A stretch of DNA of 64,000 nt. Source: Muscardinus avellanarius (Eukaryota > Chordata > Mammalia > Rodentia > Gliridae). A program made the translations under genes and the position numbers. Below the pieces are notes generated by a model. It ran no database searches. It was not told where the DNA came from and saw only the letters and a list, made by a program, of their open reading frames with translations. Of this stretch, positions 51,101 through 62,798 are shown piece by piece. Numbering within the stretch: the stretch's first letter is position 1; each line of letters begins with the position of its first letter. The stretch is taken from NCBI GenBank assembly GCA_963383645.1, contig OY726569.1:72518635-72582634 (forward strand), given 5' to 3'.

Positions 51101-54100
51101 AAATAAAAATAAAAAATAATATTGGGCTGGGAGTGTAGCTTGGAAGTAGAATGCCCCTGAGTTCAATCCCCAGTGCCACAAATGAATAAATACATAAATA
51201 AAAATTGTTTCAGTCAAGTCCTTTGTCCAAACCTCTTCTCTGTTCACGAGGGTGGGGAGGACACCGGGGAGCACAAAGCAGGCTTTGAGGAAGCCCCTGA
51301 AACATGAAACCGCTCACCAAGAATCCCACAAAAACTGGCAGCCACAGCTGCGGATGCAGAGGGCAGTTCCTCCTTCTGTTTCATTGGGTTGCGGGAAGGC
51401 TAGGGTTTCTGAAACGACTGCACAGGACAAAGGAATTCCCTACATCTCGCTCAAGGTGGGGTAAGAATGCATCTACACAGTCGGACTGGGGTAAACAGCA
51501 TCCATCTAGAGGACACCTGCTGGACCATCCTCCTGTCAGGCAGCCCAGCCAGAAGACACGCATGGCCGCCCACAGGGGATTCCCGGCCCAGGCCTCCACT
51601 GCCCACTCACCGTGCTCTTGCTGGGGCTCCTTGGCTGGCACCTTCTGTAAGAGCTTGAGAACCTCTTCCTCCCTGAGGGCTGGGAGGTTTGTAAGGTGAT
51701 GGAGCGAGTAGAGCACTGAGTGGCTGTCTCCGCCATGTAAATGACACAGGAGATCTCTCTTTGGTATGGGGTTGCTGAAAGGGGAAATTGGGAAGATAAA
51801 AAGGGAGGCAGGTTACATTATTGCTTTGCAGAAAGGCAATCTCTATTCCCTATTCCCAGTCTTCCTTTCTGGCCTGTAACACTGCACGCTTTGCTTCTTC
51901 CTGTTCTGTGTGTTAGTAGGTCTGGGATAGAACATAATGTTTATTTATCCTCAGAAATGTACTTCCATCAGGTCAGCTGTCTATCTGTCCAGAAAGAACC
52001 CAGAAAGGGCCCTTCTGGTCAGCAAGCTCTAGAAAGGGTCTGTAGATGGAATTTCCTAATTTCTACAAAAGCTTCTCGGCTTTATTTTGAGGAAGAGTCC
52101 TCCACTACTTCCCTCGCTGCCTACTTGATTTCAGGAAGTACTGGTGAGATGGAGAACAAGATAGGAACCTGGACATAGGCCAAGGGTTTTGGGGTGTGTG
52201 TGTGTGTTTAGTTATTGAATCCAGAGGCATTCTAGCTCTGAGCTACACCTCTAGCCCTATTTTATTTATTTATTTATTTTTGGTGGTACTGGGGTTCCTG
52301 GAAGCCCTTCTACCTCTGGGCTACACTCCCAGACCTATTTTTACATTTTTATTTGGAAACAGGGTCTCCTAAACCAGCGCGCGCGGCTGGCTTCGAACCT
52401 GCGCGATCCTCCTGTCTCCGCCTCCCAAGCACGGGGATTACAAGCGTGCACCACCACGCCTGGCATATCTAGCCCTATTTAAAAAAAATTAAATTTATTT
52501 TGGAAATAGGGTCTCGCTAAGTTGCTGAGGCTAGCTTCGAACCTGCAATTCCCCTGCCTCAGCCTCCCAAATACTGGGATTATAGGTGTGCACCATCATT
52601 CCAGGCTTTAGGACTGGGGTAAATAGCACATGCAGGGGAAATGCAGGGCTTCACATGAATTTCAGTGAGCATCTGCTGAATACAAGTGTGATGATCCAAG
52701 CAGACCTGTGACTAAGAATATAAATGACATTTACTCGCCACATAACTTTGGGCAAGTTATTTAACACCTCTTGCCTTCAGTTGTCCTGTCTTTAAAATGA
52801 GGATAATAAGCCAGGTGTGGTGGCACACACTTGTAATCCCAGCATTTGGGAGGCTGAGACAGGAGGATGACGGTTCGCAGACAGCCTCAGCTACTCAGTG
52901 AGGCCCTTTGCAACTCAGTGAGACCCTGTTTCAAAATGAAGAATAAAAAATAGGGCTTGGGGTGTAGCTCGGAGGTTGAATGCCCTGGGTTTCACCCCCA
53001 GTACAGCAATAAATAAATAAATTAATTAATTAAATGAGGAAAATACTGGCATCTACCTCTTAGGATCATTGTGAGGCTTAATTATCCTAAAGGGCTTAAG
53101 GCAACGCCAGGCATACAATAAGTGCTTAGGAAATGTGAGCTGTTGTTGTCTTCCTGGAATTATCCTTAAGTTATGATTTGATGGTCATGGAGAAGATAAT
53201 CATTACTTATTTTTTTTATGATTTAATAGCCAGCATTTTCAGGTGGAAGATGTGGTGAAATGACCATATTGTTGTCATCCTAAAACTTCCCTCAAGTTAT
53301 GACTTGGTCAGAGAAGATAATCGTTACTTATGTCTTTATCCTGGGTTCAATAGCTGGAGCGTTCAGGTGGAAGATGCTGCGGGCTAGCCACACACAGGGC
53401 GCGCAGGTCAAGCATGCCGGGTGGTGGGGAGGGGGCAGGCGGCACGGGACATACCTGCTGTGCTGCACACACCACTCCAGGACCTCCAGGTGCGCCCACA
53501 GTCCCTCACAGGCATCCCTGAGGAGCCCATCACAGTCTTGATCCTGTGTCCATAGGGGAGAGGAGAAAGATGCAGACTTAGGCACCTGGCATTCGAGATC
53601 ATGCTTGACCTTAGGACCTGCATTCTGCCGAGGCTCAAAGTCCTGCGGTGCTCACTTGCAGAGCAGCCCAGGATGCGGAGAGAGGTACCTGGGTCCTGTG
53701 GAGTGTCTGCAGCAGCCTCTTGGCTGCCTCGAGGCTCTGGCAGTGCGTCCAGCCCAGGAGCACGAGCAGATGACTAAGAGGCCTGAACTCTCCATCCAGC
53801 AGGCAGCCCAGGCTTGGGAAGTCTTCCTCTCTCAACAGAGTCAGTGCTGTTACCTGTAAGTCAAAGAAGATTGCTGTAGGCAGCTCTGTGGACTAGAAAG
53901 AACGCGTCTCAGCTCGCTGCTCACTGGGGATAGAAGCTTTTAGTACAGTGGCAAGGTGTCTGATACAGACAGAAGGAGCCAGCTGAGTGAAATGAACGTT
54001 CACAAAATCACGAGGCAGTGTGCTGCCTGAAGGCAAGAGCTGGCTTCTGTGGCAGCCCCGGCTCCTGGCACAGATTAGCACATAGGATGAGATTCATAGG

Positions 54101-57100
54101 TAGCTGTGGGGTTACATGTAGTTCAGCCATGAGCTGGAAGGCAAAGGCCAAGCAGTTATTCCCCCTGTCAGCGAGGCCAGGAATTGCCGCCACGGTCTTT
54201 TCTTTTGCGCACCCTTCTAGAAAGCCGACGTATATCTAACATCTTATTTCCTGCCAAAACATGTAGGAACAACAGCTATAATTACAAATGGTACTGATTC
54301 TCAGAGTCTCCTCTCTGCTGGGGCTGTGGGATGGACAGAACAGAATGACTCACCACTAGACTGCTTGTGTTGGATAAATGAGTGGGAGAGAAATGAGGAA
54401 TGGAGAAGCCCAGGGTCCTTCTATGATGGAGAATAATTCAGCTTGACTTACCAGGATCTGCTCGAGAAAGTGCTTGTTGTTGCTCAGGCAGTAGAAAAAG
54501 GCCTCTTTCCAAGCCCGCGCTGGGCTGGAAGTGGAGAACAGGGCTAACATTGCCCGCTCAGGGTCGGCGTGATCTGGTGAGACTGAACATCAAACCAGAC
54601 AGGGTTACTGGGAAACCAAGAGCGCTGCTTTCCTAAGCTAGAGTCTATTTGAAAAACCAACTCATGTGAGAGTTGGTTCTTTTAAAAACTTGAGCCAGGC
54701 GTGGTGGCGCACGCCTGTAATCTCAGCATTTGGGAGGCTGAAACAAGAAGATTGCAGTTTGCGGACAGCCTCAGCTACTTAGTGAGGCCCTTTGCAAATC
54801 AGTGAGACCCTGGTTCAAAATAAAGAATGGAAAATAGGGTTGGGGGTGTAGCTCAGAGGTAGAATGCCCCTGGGTTCCATCCCCAGTACTGCAGAAACAA
54901 ACAGAAAACAACAATAACAAAAAAAACAAGCCAGGCTTGCTGGCGCATGCTTGTAATCCCAGCACTTGGGAGGCTGAGACAGGAGGATTGCGCAGGTTCG
55001 AAGCCAGCCTCAGCTACTTAGTGAGGCTCTCAGCAACTTAGTGAGACCTTGTTTCCAAATAAAATATAAAATAGGTCTGGGAGTATAGCCCGGAGGTAGA
55101 AGCCCCTGGGTTCCATCCTCAATACCACAATACACATACACACACATACCCAAAAAAACTTGAGCCAGGTTTTCTACGCTTTATCTGAGCATCACTTTAC
55201 TTCTTTCAGGAGCTCCCGCCAAGGCTCTTTTCTCTTCTTGCTATTACTTTATTTTTCCCTCAATCACCTCAGTCTTACCCTAGCAAATCTGTGCTTTTAT
55301 AAAAGAACCTCTTATCTATTTCTGCTTAGCCTCTCAAGGCCGCAGTCCAGAGGAACTGCAGAGAGGCTGGGCTTGTTGAAATTGCCGAGACAGGAGGCAA
55401 AGCAGCAGAGGGAACACACCTTTCCCCGAGGTGGCGGCCCTGGGTGGCTTTTCTGTGAGCTTCTCTGCATAGATGTGGCCGTAGAGGGACAGCAGGCCCC
55501 GTCCAGCCTCGTGTAGCAGGCAGCCGAGCAGCCGCTCCTCCCGCAGGGGACTGCCCTCGGAGCTGCAGGCCTCCAGTAGCTCTTCACAAAGGCCCCGCAA
55601 CGCCACCCCGGCTGGCTCTGCAGGGCACCGCAGAGCCTGCAGGGCTCCATAGATGGCATCGACTACTCCGGGGGGCCCAGAGGCAGCGTCCCCCAGAGCC
55701 CGCAGTGCTTTTCGAATGAGGCCCACCAGTGCCTCCTGCAGAGGTGGGTGGTAGAGGCTGATGGGGTCATCATCCTCCAGCAGGAGCGCCAGCAGGGCCT
55801 GTGCTGGCCGGGGAGCCTGCCTCAGAAGATCCCAGAGCATGGAGATGGCTCTGGAGCTGAGCCGGGCCGGCCCGCTCTCTCGCCTCTGGCTTCTGTCAGG
55901 TCCGGGGCTTATTGTGTCTTGTGAGATGGTCTTACACAGCTCCTAGAGAGAGGGCGGAGAGAGGGATGGGGTGCCTGTGTCTGCAATGTCTTTATTTACA
56001 GCCTTGGTGGTTTATAGCTGCGGCAAACACTCCGCAGGGGTTACCGTGTGCCGGGCTCTCTTCTAGGCCCTTTTCACAGAAGAATTAAATGAATCCTTCC
56101 AACAACCTTAAGAGTGGAAGACACTATTATCCCCATTTTACAAATAAGAACACAGAGGCTAAGAGAGATGGATGGACTCAATGATCTAAGGCCTCTAGGC
56201 TCAAGCTTGTCCCACCACACTGCTTCCAAAGTGGCTGCTGGTGACCTAAGGTAGGGAGGGCAAGTTCACAGACCACGTAGGTAAGACATTAAGCCCATCT
56301 AAAGGCACTTATGCTTATTTTTTAAAAGAACATTAAATATCAGGGTTACTTATTTGTTTATTGTACTAGAGATTGAACCCAGTCTACCTCTGAGCTATAC
56401 TCCTTGATTTTATTTAATTTTTTTTTCAGAACTGGCGATTGAACCTAGGGGCATTCTACCATTGAGCTACACTCCCTGACCTACTTTTTATTCTTTATTA
56501 TGAAACAGGTCTCACTAAACTGTAGAGGGCCTCACTAAGTAGCTGAGGCTGGCCGTAAACCTGTAATCTTCCTGTCTCGGCCTCCCAAGTACTGGGATTA
56601 CAAGTGTGCGACACCATGTCTGGCTTATTTTAAAATCTGAAACAGTGTCTTGCTAAATTGCTGAGGCTGGCCTTAAACCTGCAATCCTCTTATCTCAGCC
56701 TCCCAAGTACTGGGATCACCTATCCTTTTTTTTTAAAAAACTTTTAATCTAAATCCTAGTCACGATTTAGGGTATTATCCTATTTCTTTTCTTTTCACAA
56801 AACTTTCGTGTGTGGTTTGAATGTGTCCCTCAAAAGTTCACCTGTTCAAAACCTCATGAATTAAGCCAGGCGTGGTAGCACACACTTGCAGTCCCAGCAT
56901 TTGGAAGGATTGTGGTTCTTATTGAGGCCCTTTACAACTCAGTGAAATCCTGTTTCAAAATAAGGAAGAATAAAAAATAGGGCTGGGGGTGTAGCTCAGA
57001 GGTAGAATGCCCCTTGATTCCAACCCCAGTACCGCAACAACAACAAATTCATGTATTAATAGAATTTGGAAGTCGGACCTTTGGGAGATAATTCGGATCA

Positions 57101-60100
57101 GACAAGGTTATAAAGGTAGGGCCCCAAGACGACAGGTGCAGTTTAATAAGAGGCCTGAGCGAGCACACTTGTTCTCTCTCACCCACAGATGCCTTTCATC
57201 CTTTTATGACACAGCAAGGCTTTTAAGAGATGCGGAGCAGATGCCAGTGCCATGCTCTTCCTCCCAGCCTTCAGAACCATGAGCTAAATAAACCTCTATT
57301 CTTTATAAATCATCCAGTCTGTGGCATTCAGTTATAGCAGCGGAAAACAGACTAAGATACTTACCATACTTCAAATTCACACAATCTCAACGTAGCTAAA
57401 ATTAGTACCATATGATTTACTACAAGATTGTCTCATGTATGTATTAGTCCTCCTTCCCCATCTAGACTGTTAGAGTTTAAAAGCAAGAACCTTTATAGCC
57501 AGTCTGTTTGCAGAACGAGAAAAGTGGGCTGGGATGTAGGTTATTTCCCATGCCTATAAATGGCGTTCAAGGATGCCCTCTTTACCAGAAAGACCATGAA
57601 TCCTTGACCTAATATAAATGAGAGTCCCCACTTTAAATCCTATTATAAAACTGTCTTTAATTAACTGGTGAATGGCTTTTAAAAAAATAAATATCCAGCT
57701 GGGGGTGTGTCTCAGTTGTAGAGTACTTGCCTAACATATTTAGGGTCTTGGGGTTTATCCCCAGCACCACAGACAGAGGAAGGAAGAAAGAGGAGGAAAG
57801 GAGGAAGGAAAGAAGGAAGACGAAAGAAGGAAGGGGAAGGGAAGAGAGGGGAGGGAGGGGGAGGAAAGGAAAGGAGGGAGGGGAAAGAAAATAAAGAACT
57901 CGGGTGTTGCGTCTCAGAGCATACTTAGGTACGTAAATTAGGTAGTAATTTATTCATACTATATAGATATAGTTAATATTTAGTTTGAATTTGTCCCCAG
58001 AGAATTGGTGTGAGGACTGACACATTCACAGATATTCACCAAGTTTTAGTTCCTTTCTTCATATTTCCGATCATCTACTGTTCAAAAATTCTATCATAGT
58101 TGAAAGCCAAGTTATGTATTCCCTCTATGTGAAATAAAAAAAAAAAACACCAACTTTAATCCCGAGTGATAATACTTCTGGATAATCCACCTTGAGAATG
58201 CTAAGATCAGTAAGTTTGCCTAACTGTAAACTCTCCTCGGCGGGGCCTCTACCTGCCTTCCCTGAGACCACGCGCAGCCGGCAGCTTGGAGAGCCGTCTC
58301 TGCTGCTCCCTGCTAGCCGGCGGGCTGCCCTGCACCGAAGGCCCGGGCGCCCTCTCACCTGCAGGATGTCCTCAGGGACGTCACCTTGCAGGTCTTCCGA
58401 CAAAAGAAGAAATTCAAGTTTTCTTCGGAAAACAGCAGGGAGTACTTTCTAAAAGAATTGAAGAAGAAAATATAAAGATTAGGCATGTGCTTTGGGTAAC
58501 AAATGGTAAATTAACATTTCTCTCCAGTCTTTTGCTATTTCTCTAATATAAAGTAATTTTAACCAATAAGCTCCTGAATATGTATTTAGGTATTTTCTTT
58601 ATAAACAAAATCTGCTAAAATTTAGATGCATACTCCACTTAAAAACCAATACATAAACCCACACTGACTGGCCTCAGTTTCTAAGATCTGTTCATTTCAT
58701 ATGGCCTTTTATTTATTTATTTTTTAAACCACTTGAACTTTTCCCCCAAGAAGCCCCCTTGCTGTGTCCAAAACACCCAGTCACTGGTAAGCCTGGTAGG
58801 GCCTGGCTCGCATAATTCTCTTTTGGTCCAAACCCTGTTTTTGGTATTCACTGTCCTTTTCATTGAGCTAGAGAAGAAAAGTGAAAAGGGGGGATCTAAT
58901 GTCTGGTAAATACTTACATGCTTTCATTTACTTTCCAAATCAAACAAACCTGTCGCGCATATTTATTTATTTAGTGGCACTGGGAATTGAACCCAGGGGC
59001 ATTCAACCACTGAGCTATCCCCCAGACCTTTTTATTTTGAAACGGTATTCTGTTAAGTTGCAAAGGATGGCCTCAACCTTGAAATCCTCCTACCTCAGCC
59101 TCCAAAGTACAGGAATTATAGGTATGTGCCACTGCACCCAGCTGGAGTTATGGTTATTTTGTGTGTGTTGTTGTTTGTTTGTTTTGTGCTACTGAGGACT
59201 GAAGCACCAGACCTGGCTCATAGTTATGTTTATTTAATTTTTTCAGTATTAGGGGTGGAACTCAGGGACATGCTACCCGAGCTACACTACCAGCCCTATT
59301 TTTTTTTTTTTTTTTGGTGGTACTGGGGATGGAACCCTTCTACCTCCGGGCTACACTCCCAGACCTATTTTTTATATTTTATTTGGAAACAGGGTCTCTT
59401 AAGCCAGCAAGGCTGGCTTCGAACCTGTGTGATCCTCCTGTCTCTCCTCCCAAACTCAGGGATTACAAGCATGTGCCACCACGCCTGGCCCTACTTTTTT
59501 ATTCTTTATTTTGAAACAGGGTCTCACTGAGTTACAAAGGGCCTAGGTATTAGCTGAGGTTGTCCGCGAACCATGATCCTTCTGTCTCAGCCTCCCAAGT
59601 GCTGGGATTACAAGTGTACGTCACCACGCTCAGCTATAGTTATGTATTTTTAAAGATAATCTTTACTAGACATGGAAATGTTTTGGAGTATTTTCAAATT
59701 ATTCTGAACACAGAAAGGAAAAAGTTATCCCAATTTGCATTCCTTGTGTGTTGACGGGGATTGAACCCAGGGCCTCCTACATGTTAGACAAGTACTTTAC
59801 TGTTTAGCCATACTCCCAGAACAAAACATAACTGTTTTGTTTTTGTTTCTTTGAGACAGGTTCTCACTATGTTGTCCAGGCTGGTCTCAGATTTCTGAAC
59901 TCAAGCAGTCGTCCTGCCTTAACCTACCAAAGAGCTGGGGAATTCATTTACCATGTAATTTTGATTAGTGGCCTAGTGTTTTACATACAGATATACTTTC
60001 ACTTATTAACCAGTGGAAATGGGGGTTGTTTCCAGTTTCCCTCTACTAAAAAGTATATGGCAGTGAACATCTACACAGCTAATCTTTATACATCTGCTTA

Positions 60101-62283
60101 TACGATAAGCCACCGCAGGATAAAGAAGCAGAAGGTAAAAGTGAATGAGGGACACAGAAAACAGAATCAGTGCTTCAGTTCATAAATAAAAAGGAAGCAT
60201 TTGGCAGAAGGTGGGATCCTGGAAAAGAACAGGCAGCTAGCTAACCCAGGAGAGGAAGACACTGCCAGGAAATGACGGCTTTGTAGAACTACTCAAGGAA
60301 TGCATTTGAAGTCTTCGTCCTTATATAAAGTTTCAAAACTCTGAGCAGCAACAATATTCCCAATATCCCCATGACTGCTTAAATAAACCAGTTGCCAGAG
60401 TTTTAAAGGCCAAGTAATCTGCGATGTTGGGAAAAAACAAGAACCACTCTTGGTCTGTGCTAAGCAACCGGGGAATTGAAATCCACTGCCTGATATGGTT
60501 GAGCAACTGTCCAGAAAATAAGCAACCACGCAGACATCAAGTAAGCAAATAGCTTCCACTGAGGGGAAAGTTCATTTGGTTTGGCCAATTCTGTTTGAAT
60601 TAGAGAGACCTTTATTTAATAATGTGGTTTCTTTTTTTCCTTCTTTAAATTTTTCTCTCCTTTTTTGGGTGCAGAACTGGGAATTGATTCCAGGGCCATT
60701 CTAGCTCTGAGCTGCACCCCCAGCCCTATATTTTTTATTCCTTATTTTGAAACAGGTCTCACTGAGTTGCGGAGGGCCTCACTAAGTAACTGAGGCTGGG
60801 TGTAAACCTGTGATCCTCCTGTCTCAGCCTCCCAAGTACTGGGATTACAAGTGTGCACACCATGCCCAGCCAGCTATGGTATTTCTACTTTAACTCACAT
60901 TTCTTTATATTTTTCTTCTTCTTTTAAATTTCTATCTTAATTATCTTGGGTTTCATTATATTTTAGACTTGCTCCCCCCCTCAACTAGTCTTTGTTATTT
61001 CTTTTTGCTAGACAATTGACTAATACCTGGGTAAAAGATACATTTACATCAGTAATTTCTACTGCTTTTCTTTTTCTTATTAGAGATTGAACCCAAGGGC
61101 ATTCTACCTTCAAGATATACCCTCAGCCCTTTTTAATTTATTTTGGAATAGGATCTTGCTAAGTTGCTGAGGGTATCACTAAGTTACTGGGGCTCGCTTT
61201 GAACCTACAATCCTTCTGTCTCAGCCTCCCAAGTATTGGGATTATAGGTGTGTACCAGCATGCCCAGCTATTGCTACTCTTTGAAAGCTTCATGAAGGAA
61301 ATATGTCATGTAAAAATGAAACTAAAGACAAAATTAATCCTGATGACTGATGGGAGTAAAAACAAAAAAAATTAGGCTAAATGATAGATATTTTAAAAAT
61401 AGAATTGCCAGGCATAGTGGTGCATGCTTGTAATCCCAGTACTTGGGAGACTGAGACAGGAGGTTTGCAGGTTCGTGGCCAGCCTCAGCTACTTAGTGAG
61501 TGTGCCGGTATTGGAAAAATGCTTGGGTATTAATTTCCAAAATGTAAAGAGCACTCAGACAGGGAGAGGCAATAGCTATTATACTACAAAGCTCCCCTCT
61601 CTGCCCTTTGTTCTAATGATAAACCTATAGTAAGGATGTAAAGAATTTAAGGCCTTTAGCCTTAAAAATCCTAGAGACAATTGAAGCCTTTAGCTCTAAA
61701 AATACATAGAGGCAATCAGTGCCTCTGCTTACCTCTTCTCCTTTGTGACCTGGCCTGGGAATAGGAAAGGCAAATTCTGTGCGCTGGTTCAAAGCACCCA
61801 TAGCTGATGAACAACCAATACTGCCCAATACAACAGAGGCAGAAATGAGGTTCATTATTGACCTCTGCACTTAGTAAGTGCACTGTGCAGAGGCAAAGAG
61901 GCACCACCTGGCTAAGAAATAAGTTACTAGCCCATTGCTTTGGTAACGCTGATAAGAACATACCAATACAAAATCTATTTAAAGGCCGGTGATGGAGGGA
62001 GGCAGAGTTCTACTTTCAGGCTCCCCAGTGTGTTCCCAGGCATGCTGTTTTCTTCTTCTCTTCTCTTTCTATTTCCTACTGATTTTATAATAAAAACCTG
62101 TTCAAACCCTAGTTGAATAGAGGAAGAAGAGCCCACAGTGCCATTACAACCATAACAGTGAGGCCCGCCATGACTTAATGAGACTGTTTCAAAATAGAAA
62201 AAGAATAAAATGTAGGGCTGGGGGGTGTGTAGCTCAGAGGTGGAATGCCTCTGGGTTCAATCGCTAGTACTGCAAAAAAAAAA

Positions 62284-62324
<41 letters not shown>

Positions 62325-62346
62325 AAAGAAAGAAAAATAATTAATT

Positions 62347-62383
<37 letters not shown>

Positions 62384-62762
62384 AAAGAAAGAAAAATAAT
62401 TAATTATTGTTAAGTCCATATAGGCTGAAAAATAATGTTGAGGTATAAAAAGCAGAGGCCTGGAGAGCCAGATTTTGGTTTGAGCTCCAATACTGCCAGC
62501 TAACTTTATGATGTATCTCCAGGCCAGTCAGTTATCGGGAGTCAAAAGCTCTTTACTTAAACCTTTCTTGCTTTTTGGACTGCCTTGCCTGGGCTGGCCT
62601 TGAGTTCCTGAACTCTCCTAAGTGGATGGGGCTAGAAGTGAGCACAACTGTGTCTGGCTCCCAAAATCTTAAAGTTCAGAGAAATTTCTTTAATGGATAA
62701 GCTTTTAACAGAAAATTTCTTTCTAAAAAAGTACTTCCTTATCAGTTTTCCCCATTAATTTA

Positions 62763-62798
<36 letters not shown>

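Noticed and set aside
61625..61961. Two minus-strand ORFs as retroviral coding sequence
   Set aside because: They lie wholly inside the solo LTR and run against its orientation; no internal retroviral region is present.
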